64,000 bases of DNA from Acinetobacter pittii (lineage in GTDB: Bacteria > Pseudomonadota > Gammaproteobacteria > Pseudomonadales > Moraxellaceae): positions 310,001 to 374,000 of the forward strand of contig NZ_CP139249.1 in NCBI RefSeq assembly GCF_034064985.1, given 5' to 3'. The notes below the pieces were generated by a model. The model worked only from the letters and a program-made list of their open reading frames with translations. It ran no database searches and was not told the origin of the DNA. This document shows, one piece after another, positions 18,148 to 27,989 of this stretch. Made by a program: the position numbers and the translations under genes. Position 1 is the first letter of the stretch. Each line of letters begins with the position of its first letter.

Positions 18148-18173
18148 AAAGCTAATTATTGATTAGCTTTTTA
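18148..18173 (+). terminator. Terminator of the 17188 gene
   Basis: AAAGCTAAT / ATTAGCTTT, 9-bp stem with TATTG loop, followed by TTATTTTT. Confidence 0.8.
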
Positions 18174-18185
18174 TTTTTAAGATAA

Positions 18186-18218
18186 GAAAAAAGCCACTGA
18201 CGTTATGCAGTGGCTTTT
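18186..18218 (-). terminator. Terminator of the tandem tRNA-Glu genes
   Basis: AAAAGCCACTG (18189-18199) / CAGTGGCTTTT (18208-18218) is a perfect 11-bp stem; on the minus strand it lies eight bases after the tRNA 3' end and is followed by Ts. Confidence 0.85.
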
Positions 18219-18225
18219 TAGAATT

Positions 18226-18301
18226 TGGCGTCCCTACGGGGATTCGAACCCCGGTTACCGCCGTGAAAGGGCGATGTCCTAGGCCTCTAGACGATAGGGA
18301 C
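18226..18301 (-). tRNA. tRNA-Glu (TTC anticodon), copy 1
   Basis: 76 bases including encoded CCA. Acceptor GTCCCTA pairs with TAGGGAC, T-arm GGTTCGAACCC, anticodon loop CTTTCAC gives TTC. The stretch is identical to the two other copies in this window. Downstream of copy 2 in the same transcript. Confidence 0.97.
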
Positions 18302-18329
18302 TTATATGAGGCATACATCTGAAAAATAT

Positions 18330-18405
18330 TGGCGTCCCTACGGGGATTCGAACCCCGGTTACCGCCGTGAAAGGGCGATGTCCTAGGCCTCTAGACGATA
18401 GGGAC
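18330..18405 (-). tRNA. tRNA-Glu (TTC anticodon), copy 2
   Basis: Same 76-base sequence as copy 1, 28 bases upstream of it on the minus strand, so the two are probably co-transcribed and share the terminator at 18186-18218. Confidence 0.97.
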
Positions 18406-18526
18406 GTTTCAGAGGTGGGCGTATATTAGGTCGATTTAATAAAAGTGTCAAATAGTTTTCTGAAGAAATATTAAAAAAAACAGTCAAGCGATTAAAAATA
18501 ACTCAAATTGTAGAAAATATATACAT

Positions 18527-19426
18527 TTAGCCTTCATTTTTCTGAAAAGGCTCAATAATTGCCTTTATAACCGAGGGGTGTTGTAGATACCCTAAAATCT
18601 CGTGGGGTTGGTTAGCGAAAGTATAAATTTTCTGATTAATAATAGGAGGCTCAAAATTAAATGGAGCCTCACATAATGGAAATGCGGTCAAAAAATCATC
18701 TTGAGAGTAAAAGTTAAACCAATCACCATAGATACAGGATGGTCTAGAAATTGGACTGGCCAGCTTGCTTTGAATGACGCGGAAAGATAAAGGGGAAGCT
18801 AGCGTTATAAATCGTTTAATCGAAAACTGATAAGTAGGATTCGAAAGAAGGTTAAAAGCAATAACTGAGCCGAGAGAGTGAGCAACGATAATATAATCTT
18901 CGTCTTCTCGCATTTTTTTTAAAATCCGCTCATTCACTTCCTGCATAAACTCAGGATTAGACAAATACATATACGTTTCAATCAGAAATTGCTGAATCAA
19001 ACTTTCATGCAATTTAGGGAAGTTATTTAAAAGAACAACTAACTCTTTGAGTACGCGGTCTTTTACAAGCTGAGAAGTGAGATAAAGTCGTTCCGAAAAG
19101 CTTTTTTCAGATGGGTCTGTTGCTGGAGGTAATAAGGGAACAAATGGGGTGTGTTCTTTAGCTGGGGGATTGTTGTGATGGAAGTGAATCGGTAAATAAT
19201 TATTTAAAAATGATTTAGGTAATAACGTATTAAGGTCTAATTGGTTGCTTAATTGGTACTTGGTCATTAAGTCGCCATAAAATGGCATATGAATATGAAG
19301 ATCGCGGACATTAATTTTGCAAGGCATTTGTTTTAGGCCAAGCTTAAATACTTTTAACCAATGCTCTTTCAAGCGATGTGCTGTGTAATTTTGTTGATTC
19401 ATCCCGTGGATAAATATAATTTTCAT
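18527..19426 (-). CDS. Putative alpha/beta-hydrolase
   Basis: 299 residues from the ATG at 19426 (MKIIFIHGM); an in-frame TTG three codons earlier is possible. The HGM near residue 7 is an oxyanion-hole type motif after a short beta strand, and VAHSLGS contains the nucleophile serine of lipase/esterase-like hydrolases in an A-H-S-L-G elbow. There is no signal peptide. The substrate is unknown. It lies between the tRNA-Glu genes and the permease gene, all on the same strand, with a terminator separating it from the permease. Confidence 0.75.
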   Translation of the reverse strand: MKIIFIHGMNQQNYTAHRLKEHWLKVFKLGLKQMPCKINVRDLHIHMPFYGDLMTKYQLSNQLDLNTLLPKSFLNNYLPIHFHHNNPPAKEHTPFVPLLPPATDPSEKSFSERLYLTSQLVKDRVLKELVVLLNNFPKLHESLIQQFLIETYMYLSNPEFMQEVNERILKKMREDEDYIIVAHSLGSVIAFNLLSNPTYQFSIKRFITLASPLSFRVIQSKLASPISRPSCIYGDWFNFYSQDDFLTAFPLCEAPFNFEPPIINQKIYTFANQPHEILGYLQHPSVIKAIIEPFQKNEG

Positions 19427-19499
19427 TCTATACAAGATTTTGTTTTTAATATAAATTTCAATCTACAACGGTATCTTGTCGAAAACCAGTATGTAGGCA

Positions 19500-19528
19500 A
19501 AAAAAAGTGTAGCTTTTTGCTACACTTT
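19500..19528 (-). terminator. Terminator of the amino-acid permease gene
   Basis: AAAGTGTAGC / GCTACACTTT, a perfect 10-bp stem around a TTTTT loop, with a T7 run on the minus-strand side, 18 bases after the permease stop. Confidence 0.88.
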
Positions 19529-19546
19529 AACTTCACAACAATAAGT

Positions 19547-20977
19547 TTAGGCCTTAGTACGATAAAAAATAAAATAACTGACATAACATAGAGCTGTAAA
19601 AATAAGACAGCCTACAAAACCAGCACGCATTTCAGGGTCTGCTGCCATACTTAAACAAGTAATGAAACAGAAAACAAAACCTAAAATTGGCACAATAGGG
19701 AATAGAGGGGCAGCATATTGTAAATCTTTAACTGTATGACCTGATCGATACCATTGGCGACGGAAATTGAACTGACTTAAACAAATACTCATCCATACAA
19801 TGACCATGGTAAAAGCTGCTACACCAAGCAGATTCTTAAAAATAGTCTCAGGTGCAAATTGCTCTGATAATAAACCTGGAATTGCACCGAACATCGTTAC
19901 CACTAGAGCTACGATCGGTGTTCCACTTTTTGACAAAGTTGCAAACACACTAGGTAGCAATTTTTGTTCTGACAGAGACCACATCATACGTGAAGCTGCA
20001 TATAGGCCAGAATTGGCTGCTGAAAGCAGAGCTGTGATAATTACAAACCTAATAATGTCATCCGCATATGGAATGCCAATATAATTAAATACAGTAACGA
20101 AAGGACTGCTACTTACGCCGTCACCGCCTAAGCCAGCAAGTTGGAAAGGAAGTAAGGCACTAATAACAATGATGGTACCTACAAAGAAAATAAGTAGGCG
20201 CCAGATTGCAGCATTAATCGCTTTTGGAACATTTTGAGCTGGGTCTTTTGTTTCACCTGCTGCTACACCAATTAATTCGGTTCCTGAGAAAGCAAAGTTA
20301 ACAATTAACATGGTTGTAAAAATAGGAATTAAACCATGAGGGAACCAGCCTTGAGCTGTTAGATTGCTAAATAGGGGGGCAGTTTGGGAACCATGGAATG
20401 GAATTAAACCAAAAATTGCTAATAAGCCAAGCACAATAAAGGCAATGACGGTAACGACTTTAACAAGAGCCAGCCAAAACTCAGATTCAGCAAAAATACG
20501 CGTTGAACTAATATTTAAGCCAAAAATAGTAACCGCAAAAATAATTGTCCAAATCCACATTGAAATCTGCGGGAACCATTCTTGCATGAGTAGAGCAGCG
20601 GCTGTGAATTCGGTTCCAAGCGTTGCCGTCCAAGTTAGCCAGTACATCCAAGAAATCATATAGCCCGTACTTGGACTAATATATTTTTTGGCATATGCAC
20701 CGAAAGAACCTGAAACAGGCATGTGTACAGCGAGTTCTCCTAGGCAAAGCATGACCATGTAAGCGATCGCGCCACCAAGAATATAGGCAATAATTGCGCC
20801 AATAGCTCCAGTTTGTGAAATGACTTCCCCTGAACCTAAAAATAGACCAGTTCCGATCGCTCCGCCCAGTGATAACATCACAAGATGGCGAGTACTCATG
20901 GCTCTTTTTAAAGGTGCAGTACTGTTCTGATGCTGATGAGCATCTAGTTGATTGTCAGATGGCTGCATATTACACAT
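19547..20977 (-). CDS. APC-family amino-acid permease, MmuP-like
   Basis: About 476 residues from the ATG at 20977; an ATG at 20968 and an upstream TTG are also possible, and none has a strong ribosome site. Twelve membrane spans and the amino-acid permease signature (RHLVMLSLGGAIGTGLFLGSG; AFSGTELIGVAAGE) place it in the amino-acid transporter group. As I recall it, the E. coli S-methylmethionine permease MmuP is the closest relative among well-known members, with matching stretches such as YWLTWTATLG and NSGLYAASRMMWSLS. No mmuM methyltransferase is adjacent, so the true substrate is uncertain. Confidence 0.82.
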   Translation of the reverse strand: MCNMQPSDNQLDAHQHQNSTAPLKRAMSTRHLVMLSLGGAIGTGLFLGSGEVISQTGAIGAIIAYILGGAIAYMVMLCLGELAVHMPVSGSFGAYAKKYISPSTGYMISWMYWLTWTATLGTEFTAAALLMQEWFPQISMWIWTIIFAVTIFGLNISSTRIFAESEFWLALVKVVTVIAFIVLGLLAIFGLIPFHGSQTAPLFSNLTAQGWFPHGLIPIFTTMLIVNFAFSGTELIGVAAGETKDPAQNVPKAINAAIWRLLIFFVGTIIVISALLPFQLAGLGGDGVSSSPFVTVFNYIGIPYADDIIRFVIITALLSAANSGLYAASRMMWSLSEQKLLPSVFATLSKSGTPIVALVVTMFGAIPGLLSEQFAPETIFKNLLGVAAFTMVIVWMSICLSQFNFRRQWYRSGHTVKDLQYAAPLFPIVPILGFVFCFITCLSMAADPEMRAGFVGCLIFTALCYVSYFIFYRTKA

Positions 20978-21096
20978 TGAGAGAATTAAGAAAGACGCTA
21001 TTTTAGATAAAATAGACAAATGTGCAATCTAGAAAGAGATAAAGAATAAACAGTAAGGTGACGATAGAGTCTTTTTATAATTTTTAAAGCAGAATA

Positions 21097-21172
21097 TGGC
21101 GTCCCTACGGGGATTCGAACCCCGGTTACCGCCGTGAAAGGGCGATGTCCTAGGCCTCTAGACGATAGGGAC
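21097..21172 (-). tRNA. tRNA-Glu (TTC anticodon), copy 3
   Basis: Identical 76-base sequence to copies 1 and 2. It follows tRNA-Ala by 25 bases and gltX by about 160 bases on the same strand. Its 5' flank (ACTTGATGAGGCAAACA) resembles that of copy 1 (ACTTATATGAGGCATACA), so the duplication extended beyond the tRNA itself. Confidence 0.97.
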
Positions 21173-21197
21173 TTGATGAGGCAAACACAAAGGAGCG

Positions 21198-21273
21198 TGG
21201 TGGAGTCAAGCGGGATCGAACCGCTGACCTCTACAATGCCATTGTAGCGCTCTACCAACTGAGCTATGACCCC
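21198..21273 (-). tRNA. tRNA-Ala (GGC anticodon)
   Basis: 76 bases with encoded CCA. Anticodon loop ATGGCAT gives GGC, and the acceptor stem has the G3-U70 pair that identifies tRNA-Ala. It is 57 bases downstream of gltX. Confidence 0.96.
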
Positions 21274-21330
21274 AGTTTGTGTGAGCGCAATCTTAGGGTG
21301 AATGCGCTCACACGTCAACAAAAAAATGAA

Positions 21331-22839
21331 TTAAACTTCGCTAGTTGCGTCATTTTTCGGCAATTTTAAGCTCTCATTGAGTTTTTCCCAATTTTTAACT
21401 TCTTTCTTGCTCGGTCCGCCCACAATTTCTAAGGCATGACGTAAACGAGCAAAAGTTAAATCAGGCCCAAGGGTCACCATCGACTGCATCACCGGTGTTG
21501 AGCTCGTTGAACCGGCAATTGCGATGAAGAACGCTGGCATAAAATCACGTAATTTAATGCCCATCTGATTCGCAAGATCCATTAGGGTTTGGCTAACGGT
21601 GTCATTATTCCAAGTAAATTGACCTTCAAGACGCCAAATTGCAAATTGCAAACTTTGACGAACTTGCTCTTGAGTCAATTTTTTACTTTCAAACATTTCC
21701 GCTGTGATTTGTGGCATATGGTTAAAATAGAAACCAGCCCAATTCACAGCTTCTGAAAGTAAATTAATACGTGGTTGAATAGCGGCAGCAATGTCTTCTA
21801 AAGTGCTGCGATCACTTTTCCATGTTAATAAGCGGTCTAGTAATTGACCTGGAGTTAACCCTTTGATCCATTGACCGTTAAGCCAGTTCAATTTTTCAAC
21901 GTCAAAAATTGGTCCACCTAGTGATACACGCTGAATGTCAAAGTTATCCATCATGTCTTGTAATGTGAAAACTTCTCTTTCATCTGGCATTGACCAACCC
22001 ATACGGCCTAAATAATTTAACAAGGCTTCTGGTAATACACCGATATCGCGGTAGTAGTTAATTGATGTTGGGTTTTTACGTTTAGATAGTTTTGATTTAT
22101 CTGGGTTGCGCAACAATGGCATGTGGCAAAGTGTTGGCATTTCCCAACCAAAATATTGGTAAAGCAATTGATGCTTCGGTGCAGATGGAAGCCATTCTTC
22201 TCCACGCAATACATGAGTGATTTCCATTAAATGGTCATCAACAACGTTAGCTAAATGGTAAGTTGGTAAGCCATCTGTTTTAAGAAGGACTTGCATATCG
22301 ACTTGTGCCCAAGGAATTTCAACCTCGCCACGGAGCAAGTCATTAAATTTACAAACACCCTCTTCAGGCACTTTCATACGAATGACATGAGGTTCACCCG
22401 CTTCAAGACGTCGAGTCACTTCTTCTTGAGAAAGTTTTAAACCGCGGCCGTCATATTTTGGTGTTTCGCCACGTGCTTGTTGTTCAGCACGCATTTGGTC
22501 AAGTTCTTCTGCTGTTGCGAAACAGTAAAAAGCATGACCTTTTTCAACAAGTTCTAATGCGTATTGCTTATAAATTCCCATACGTTCAGATTGGCGATAT
22601 GGTGCATGCGGACCACCTACATCTGGACCTTCAGACCAGTTCAAACCTAACCAACGTAATGAATCCAAAATCATTTTTTCAGACTCTGGTGTAGAACGAA
22701 GTTGGTCTGTATCTTCAATCCTTAAAATAAATTCTCCACCATGTTGTTTTGCAAAACACATGTTAAATAAAGCAATGTAGGCTGTGCCGACATGAGGAAA
22801 ACCAGTAGGGGAAGGTGCAATACGAGTACGAACTTTCAT
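21331..22839 (-). CDS. gltX: Glutamyl-tRNA synthetase
   Basis: 502 residues, class I synthetase. The HIGH-type motif is PHVGTAY at 15-21 (preceded by APSPTG) and the KMSKS-type motif is KLSKR near residue 250; both are intact. It charges tRNA-Glu in the cytoplasm. The gene is followed on the same strand by tRNA-Ala and a tRNA-Glu, its own substrate. The full-length C-terminal anticodon-binding domain is present. Confidence 0.96.
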   Translation of the reverse strand: MKVRTRIAPSPTGFPHVGTAYIALFNMCFAKQHGGEFILRIEDTDQLRSTPESEKMILDSLRWLGLNWSEGPDVGGPHAPYRQSERMGIYKQYALELVEKGHAFYCFATAEELDQMRAEQQARGETPKYDGRGLKLSQEEVTRRLEAGEPHVIRMKVPEEGVCKFNDLLRGEVEIPWAQVDMQVLLKTDGLPTYHLANVVDDHLMEITHVLRGEEWLPSAPKHQLLYQYFGWEMPTLCHMPLLRNPDKSKLSKRKNPTSINYYRDIGVLPEALLNYLGRMGWSMPDEREVFTLQDMMDNFDIQRVSLGGPIFDVEKLNWLNGQWIKGLTPGQLLDRLLTWKSDRSTLEDIAAAIQPRINLLSEAVNWAGFYFNHMPQITAEMFESKKLTQEQVRQSLQFAIWRLEGQFTWNNDTVSQTLMDLANQMGIKLRDFMPAFFIAIAGSTSSTPVMQSMVTLGPDLTFARLRHALEIVGGPSKKEVKNWEKLNESLKLPKNDATSEV

Positions 22840-22878
22840 AGATAAAGGGTCAAAATAAAAATTGAAACTATTATAACG

Positions 22879-22922
22879 AAAAAGCCCAGTATTCTGACGT
22901 TTTATTTAACGTCAGTCTGGGC
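22879..22922 (-). terminator. Terminator of the small secreted-protein gene
   Basis: A long hairpin: GCCCAG (22884-22889) with CTGGGC (22917-22922) and inner CTGACGTT with its complement AACGTCAG. On the minus strand CTTTTTC follows. It lies between gltX and the gene ending at 22956. Confidence 0.85.
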
Positions 22923-22955
22923 TAAAACTGAAACGTAGAGGGGGTGTTTCAGATT

Positions 22956-23255
22956 TTAAGAAGCATGCGGCTGAAAGATTGCCTGAACAAAACGTGAAAA
23001 ACGTTCATGTTGTGCAGCAAGAAAATTTTGAGTTGGTGTAACGCGAATCGTATTTAGAACCTTAAGTTCATCATTTGTAGAAGGTAATACAATAGGATTA
23101 CGTTTCTGCTGATCTAAAGCTTTTTCAATAAGCGAAGTTTGCTTATCTGATCCAGTTTTGTTTGGAGTATCTTTAAGTACTGCTGCTGCAGAAAATTGTG
23201 ATGCAAAACCTAGCACCAAACTTAAGCTTAACGCTTTTCCATAATGAATTTTCAT
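22956..23255 (-). CDS. Small secreted protein of unknown function
   Basis: 99 residues. The N-terminus is a typical Sec signal peptide (KIHYGK, a hydrophobic core, SAAA near 25). The mature part is about 75 polar residues with no Cys and no motif I recognise. It has its own strong terminator. No function is proposed. Confidence 0.65.
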   Translation of the reverse strand: MKIHYGKALSLSLVLGFASQFSAAAVLKDTPNKTGSDKQTSLIEKALDQQKRNPIVLPSTNDELKVLNTIRVTPTQNFLAAQHERFSRFVQAIFQPHAS

Positions 23256-23654
23256 TATTAATCATCCCCTCTGTTCATTACATTTCATCTTTTTTTTGAG
23301 TTTAACAAAATGTAAAATTACGGTAATGCTACGATTTAAACATAAATCTTAATAAAAAAGTGGAACTGTGTCACACTTTTTACAAAATTTAGCTATATTT
23401 TAATCTGGTCGATGCAAATGTAGACCATATGTATCCTTTACGCTTCATTATTTAACAAATTAATGTGTAGATAAAGTGAATGCCCTCATTAAGTTGTAAG
23501 AATAATTACAAAATTTTTCAAAAATGAAATAACTTAGTGATCTTAATCTATATCTTTTAAAGAGATTAATAAAAAATATATTAATATAAGTAATTGATTG
23601 TAAATTATAAAATTAAAAATATAGTAAAACTAAAACCAATGATGGATTTTGTAA
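23256..23654. other. Divergent intergenic region, 399 bases
   Basis: Very A+T-rich, with no gene. It must hold promoters for both flanking genes. Visible elements: AAAAAGTG (23355-23362) / CACTTTTT (23374-23381) with an 11-base loop, and an imperfect palindrome GGTC...GACC at 23407-23426. I could not choose a promoter with confidence. Confidence 0.4.
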
Positions 23655-24656
23655 ATGAAAAAAATATCAATAATGGCTATTGCTATGTATATGGGAATGG
23701 CAGTAACAGCAGCTCAGGCAGCGACCTCTTTTTTAAATGTTTCTTATGATCCTACTCGTGAATTTTATCAAGAATATAATCAGGCTTTTGGTAAGTTTTG
23801 GAAGCAGCGCACAGGACAGGATGTTGAATTTAAACAATCACATGGTGGGTCAGGCAAACAGGCTCGTGCAGTAGCTACAGGACTGGAAGCTGATGTAGTA
23901 ACGTTAGCATTAGCAAATGATATTGATGAGATTGTGAAAGCGGGTTTTATTCAGCCGAATTGGCAAAAAGAATTCCCAAATAATTCGGCACCTTATACTT
24001 CTACTGTTGTATTTCTAGTACGGAAAGGTAATCCAAAAAATATTCGTGATTGGAATGATTTAACAAAACCAGGTGTTGAAATTATCACCCCTAATCCTAA
24101 AACGGGGGGAGCACCTCGTTGGATTTATTTATCTGCGTGGGGATATGCTTTAAAACAGCCGGGTGGGAATGATGTGAAAGCTCGAGAGCTAGTTAAAAAA
24201 CTTTATCACAATGTAAAAGTGCTTGATTCGGGAGCCCGTGGATCACTAACCACATTTGCTGAGCGTGGAATTGGTGATGTTTTATTGTCTTGGGAAAATG
24301 AAGCTTTATTGGCAACTAAAGGGCTAGATAAAGATAAATATGAAATTGTTTATCCATCAATTTCAATTTTAGCTGAACCATCTGTCGCGATTGTAGATAA
24401 AACCGTAGATAAAAATGGGAACCGAACTTTAGCAAAAGGCTATTTAAACTTTTTATATTCACCTTTAGGTCAAGAGCTGGCTGCTAAACATTATTTCCGA
24501 CCGCGTAATGCTCAAGTGGCTGCGAAATATGCAGCGCAATTCCCAAAAATTAAATTATTTACTATTAATGATGTGTTCGGTGGTTGGGCTAAAGCACAGA
24601 AAACTCACTTTGCGAATGGCGCTATTTTTGATCAAATTTATGGTGGCAAACAGTAA
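23655..24656 (+). CDS. sbp: Sulfate-binding periplasmic protein
   Basis: 333 residues with a Sec signal peptide cleaved after AQA (about residue 22). It matches the Sbp/CysP family of sulfate or thiosulfate ABC transporter binding proteins: [17 protein letters not shown] near the mature N-terminus, [12 protein letters not shown] in the ligand-binding region and [10 protein letters not shown] further on. It captures sulfate for the CysTWA permease, which is not encoded nearby, so it is an orphan binding protein. It ends in a strong terminator. Confidence 0.9.
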   Translation: MKKISIMAIAMYMGMAVTAAQAATSFLNVSYDPTREFYQEYNQAFGKFWKQRTGQDVEFKQSHGGSGKQARAVATGLEADVVTLALANDIDEIVKAGFIQPNWQKEFPNNSAPYTSTVVFLVRKGNPKNIRDWNDLTKPGVEIITPNPKTGGAPRWIYLSAWGYALKQPGGNDVKARELVKKLYHNVKVLDSGARGSLTTFAERGIGDVLLSWENEALLATKGLDKDKYEIVYPSISILAEPSVAIVDKTVDKNGNRTLAKGYLNFLYSPLGQELAAKHYFRPRNAQVAAKYAAQFPKIKLFTINDVFGGWAKAQKTHFANGAIFDQIYGGKQ

Positions 24657-24711
24657 ATAGAATGTCTAAAAAACAGTAGTCCAAAAGAAAAGTTAAAAGC
24701 TAAATATGTAT

Positions 24712-24757
24712 AAAGAAAGCAAGCAAACTTAAAAAAGTGAGCTTGCTTTCTTTTTTT
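24712..24757 (+). terminator. Terminator of sbp
   Basis: AAAGAAAGCAAGC (24712-24724) / GCTTGCTTTCTTT (24741-24753), a perfect 13-bp stem followed by more Ts. Confidence 0.9.
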
Positions 24758-24822
24758 GCTTAAAAAATGCTAATAAAACGGTTTTATCTATGAAAAATTA
24801 ATATTTTCCTACAAAAAGCCGT

Positions 24823-24851
24823 TTGGTGTTGGACATAAACAAGGTGATAAT
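24823..24851 (+). promoter_or_regulatory. Candidate promoter of the division/cell-wall cluster
   Basis: TTGGTG (24823-24828), 17-base spacer, GATAAT (24846-24851), 35 bases before rsmH. No mraZ gene and no MraZ-type repeats of GGGAA are seen in this gap. Confidence 0.45.
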
Positions 24852-24886
24852 GTGCAGTTACATTTTTACGCAATGATTTAACACCT

Positions 24887-25810
24887 ATGTCGCATATTTC
24901 TGTCTTACTTTTTGAGACCGTTGAGAGCTTATTGGCAGATCGCACAACAGGGGTGTATATCGATGCAACCTTCGGACGAGGTGGGCATACACGTTTATTG
25001 CTCTCGAAACTTGATGAAAATGCACGAGTATATGCATTTGATAAAGACCCTCAAGCTTTGGAAGTTGCGGCTGCTTTGGCACAAGAAGACCCGAGATTTA
25101 CTATTATTCATGCCAGTTTTGCTGATATTAAAGAAAAAATGCAGGAAATTGGTGTGATGAGTGTTGATGGCATTATGGCTGACTTAGGAGTGTCATCTCC
25201 TCAACTCGACCAAGCTGAACGTGGTTTCAGTTTTATGCAGGATGGTCCTCTAGACATGCGAATGGATAATTCTAAGGGGTTAACCGCAGCTGAGTGGTTA
25301 CTTGAAATTGAAGAAGAACAATTAGCAAATATTATTTATCAATATGGCGAAGAACGTTATAGTCGACGTATTGCAAAAGCGATTAAACAAGCTGGAAAAT
25401 TGGATACGACAGCCCAATTGGCAGAACTTGTTAAAACGGCTCATCCAAAATGGGAAAAACATAAGCATCCAGCAACACGTACATTTCAGGCAATTCGTAT
25501 TGCTATTAATAAAGAACTAGATGATATTGAAGTATTTTTACCACAAGCTGTAGACTTGCTAAAACCAAAAGGACGTTTGTCTGTGATTAGCTTTCATTCT
25601 CTTGAAGATCGCTTGATCAAACAATTTATTCAAAAAGAATCGACTTTGGCAGAAGATTTTGGCTGGGGAATGCCACAGCAGCAGGTAGATACAAGAAGAT
25701 TAAAGAAAATTTCACGGGTTCGTGCGAGTGAAGAAGAAGTAAAAGCGAACCCTCGTTCACGTAGTGCATGGCTTCGGGTTGCTGAACGCTTGGAACAAAA
25801 AGGCGCGTAA
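24887..25810 (+). CDS. rsmH: 16S rRNA (cytosine-1402-N4)-methyltransferase
   Basis: 307 residues, full length. S-adenosylmethionine-binding ATFGRGGHT near 25-33, DLGVSSPQLD near 103 and HPATRTFQAIRI near 200 are the MraW/RsmH signatures. It methylates C1402 of 16S rRNA in the decoding centre. It is the first gene of the cluster here; mraZ, which precedes it in E. coli, is absent. Its stop codon overlaps the ftsL start (TAATG). Confidence 0.95.
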   Translation: MSHISVLLFETVESLLADRTTGVYIDATFGRGGHTRLLLSKLDENARVYAFDKDPQALEVAAALAQEDPRFTIIHASFADIKEKMQEIGVMSVDGIMADLGVSSPQLDQAERGFSFMQDGPLDMRMDNSKGLTAAEWLLEIEEEQLANIIYQYGEERYSRRIAKAIKQAGKLDTTAQLAELVKTAHPKWEKHKHPATRTFQAIRIAINKELDDIEVFLPQAVDLLKPKGRLSVISFHSLEDRLIKQFIQKESTLAEDFGWGMPQQQVDTRRLKKISRVRASEEEVKANPRSRSAWLRVAERLEQKGA

Positions 25811-26142
25811 TGAAAAGCAGTGATGAAATTGAAACCACCGAAAATAAAGTGGTGAAAAAAGTTGTGGTATACACCGTATTAGTGGCACTTGTTTTTATCA
25901 GTGCCATGATGGTCGTATTTCAAGTATTTGAATATCGTCATGATTATAGAGAGCTTAGCTCTTATATGCGTGAACGTGATGATCTCAATGCTGAATGGGG
26001 GCGTTTGCTTATTGAGCAACAAACCTTCGGTGCAACAGCACAGATTGGTACGCGTGCTGTAACCCAACTACGCATGTTTTCGCCACCTGCTGCAGAAACG
26101 GTGGTAATTTCTTTACCGATGACCTCAGAGCAAAATAAGTAA
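25810..26142 (+). CDS. ftsL: Cell division protein FtsL
   Basis: 110 residues, bitopic: a short charged cytoplasmic N-terminus, one membrane span (about 18-42) and a periplasmic coiled-coil (ELSSYMRERDDLNAEWGRLLIEQ). Length, topology and position between rsmH and ftsI identify it; sequence conservation in this family is low. It works with FtsQ and FtsB to activate FtsWI at the septum. Confidence 0.9.
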   Translation: MKSSDEIETTENKVVKKVVVYTVLVALVFISAMMVVFQVFEYRHDYRELSSYMRERDDLNAEWGRLLIEQQTFGATAQIGTRAVTQLRMFSPPAAETVVISLPMTSEQNK

Positions 26143-26153
26143 GGCCTTGCTGT

Positions 26154-27986
26154 ATGGTAGATAAGCGAACAAAGCAAACACGGAAAAAACAGCAGTCTAT
26201 TTCGGAAAAACCAACTCTTGCCTTTGACATGTGGCGGTTTTATCTGCTCTGGGCAACAGTACTGCTCTGTTTTGTTGTATTAATTGCACGTGCTTTTTAT
26301 GTACAAGTCATTAATAAAGACTTTTTACAAAACAAGGCCAATGCCAATATTTTGCGTACGGAACGTCTTGAGGCAATGCGTGGGGTGATTAGCGACCGCC
26401 ATGGCGTGCCTTTAGCGATCAGCACGCCTATTATGAAAATTGTAATGGATCCGCGTGATTACTTTGATACCAAGCATTTATATGACGAAATTACGGCAGA
26501 ATTAAAGAAAGATCCGAATAATCGTAAGTTAAAACGACAATTACCAGATAAAAACCTGAATCTTGATGAATTGGCGGATGTGGTTGGCCTAGACCGTGCA
26601 GATCTTAAAAAACAGATGAATGCGCGTCCACGTTCTCGTTATTTAGTTTTGAAAAAAGAAGTACCACCACAACAGGCAGACCTGATTACAAAGGGTAACT
26701 TCCAAGGCGTTTATGCTGAGAAAACATATAAACGTTATTATCCTCAACCGCAGCCAAATGCTCAGATTATTGGTTTAACCAATAGTGAAGGCCAAGGGAT
26801 TGAAGGCTTGGAAATGCAGTTGAATAAACAACTGTCTGGGGTAGATGGCGAACAAAAAATTATTCGTGATAAACGTGGTAATCGCTTAAAAGTTTCAGAG
26901 GTTATTCGTGAGGGTGAGCCAGGCGAAAACATCACTTTAAGTATCGACTCTCGTTTGCAATATATTATGTACCGTGAGTTGACTGCTGCTGGTGTTGCAA
27001 ATAATGCCCGTTCGGCGACAGCAATTGCTGTAGATGTTAAAACAGGTGAAATTTTGGCCATGACCAGTTGGCCATCCTATAACCCGAATGATAAAAATGG
27101 CTTATCTAATAAAGATGCCATGCGTAACCGCGGTGCGATTGATATGTTCGAGCCGGGTTCTACCATGAAGCCTTTTACAATTTCTGCTGCACTCGAAACT
27201 GGACAATATACACCAAATACGATTGTCAACACCTCACCTGGTTCAATGCGTTTAGGTTGGCATACTATTCGTGATACGCATAACTATGGTGCTTTGACTG
27301 TTAGTGGCGTAATTATCAAGTCATCAAACGTAGGTTCGGCAAAAATTGCGTTGTCACTTCCTAAGGAAACATTACCAAGTTTCTTTAACCGTGCGGGCTT
27401 TGGTAAGCGTTCTGCTGTGAAGTTCCCAGGTGAAAGCTCTGGTTTAGTACTTCCCGTAAGCAAATTAAACTCTTCTCAAATTGGTACCATGGCTTATGGT
27501 TATGGTCTAAATGCAACTATTCTTCAGTTGGCGCAAGGCTATGCAATGCTTGCAAACCATGGGGTAAAAATGCCTCTAAGCTTGCATAAGCTCGATCAAG
27601 CACCTAAAGGTGAGCAAGTTCTTGCTCCAAAAATTGCTGATCAGGTCTTGCTTATGCTTGAGCAAGTAACGATGCCGGGTGGTACTGCTAAACAAGCTAA
27701 TATCCCGGGATATCGCGTTGGTGGTAAAACAGGTACGGCTCATAAACTTCGTGCAGACCGTAAAGGTTATTCAAATAATGAATACCGTGCTTTATTTGCA
27801 GGTGTAGCTCCGATTAGCGATCCTCGTTTAGCAGTTATTGTCGTTGTTGAAAATCCACAAGGCCGTTATTACGGTGGTTTGGTTGCAGCTCCTGTTTTTG
27901 CACGCATTATGCAAGAATCATTGCGTTTAATGAATGTGCCGCTTGATAAGCCCCTTGATACTTCAGTAAATCCTATTCGCAGGTAA
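26154..27986 (+). CDS. ftsI: Penicillin-binding protein 3, septal transpeptidase
   Basis: 610 residues: short cytoplasmic part, one membrane span (about 25-45), the non-catalytic pedestal, then the transpeptidase. The catalytic serine is S336 (STMK), and KTGT is at about 525-528; the SSN motif is also present, so all three penicillin-binding motifs are intact. It cross-links septal peptidoglycan with FtsW and is a beta-lactam target. I cannot say whether it carries resistance substitutions without a reference. Confidence 0.96.
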   Translation: MVDKRTKQTRKKQQSISEKPTLAFDMWRFYLLWATVLLCFVVLIARAFYVQVINKDFLQNKANANILRTERLEAMRGVISDRHGVPLAISTPIMKIVMDPRDYFDTKHLYDEITAELKKDPNNRKLKRQLPDKNLNLDELADVVGLDRADLKKQMNARPRSRYLVLKKEVPPQQADLITKGNFQGVYAEKTYKRYYPQPQPNAQIIGLTNSEGQGIEGLEMQLNKQLSGVDGEQKIIRDKRGNRLKVSEVIREGEPGENITLSIDSRLQYIMYRELTAAGVANNARSATAIAVDVKTGEILAMTSWPSYNPNDKNGLSNKDAMRNRGAIDMFEPGSTMKPFTISAALETGQYTPNTIVNTSPGSMRLGWHTIRDTHNYGALTVSGVIIKSSNVGSAKIALSLPKETLPSFFNRAGFGKRSAVKFPGESSGLVLPVSKLNSSQIGTMAYGYGLNATILQLAQGYAMLANHGVKMPLSLHKLDQAPKGEQVLAPKIADQVLLMLEQVTMPGGTAKQANIPGYRVGGKTGTAHKLRADRKGYSNNEYRALFAGVAPISDPRLAVIVVVENPQGRYYGGLVAAPVFARIMQESLRLMNVPLDKPLDTSVNPIRR

Positions 27987-27989
27987 GCT

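Noticed and set aside
18226..18405. Tandem repeats resembling a short CRISPR-like array
   Set aside because: The repeat unit is a complete tRNA-Glu with CCA and there are only two units here; spacers and cas genes are absent.
20998..21321. A 107-codon minus-strand frame across tRNA-Glu and tRNA-Ala
   Set aside because: It runs straight through two tRNA genes; the open frame results from their base composition.
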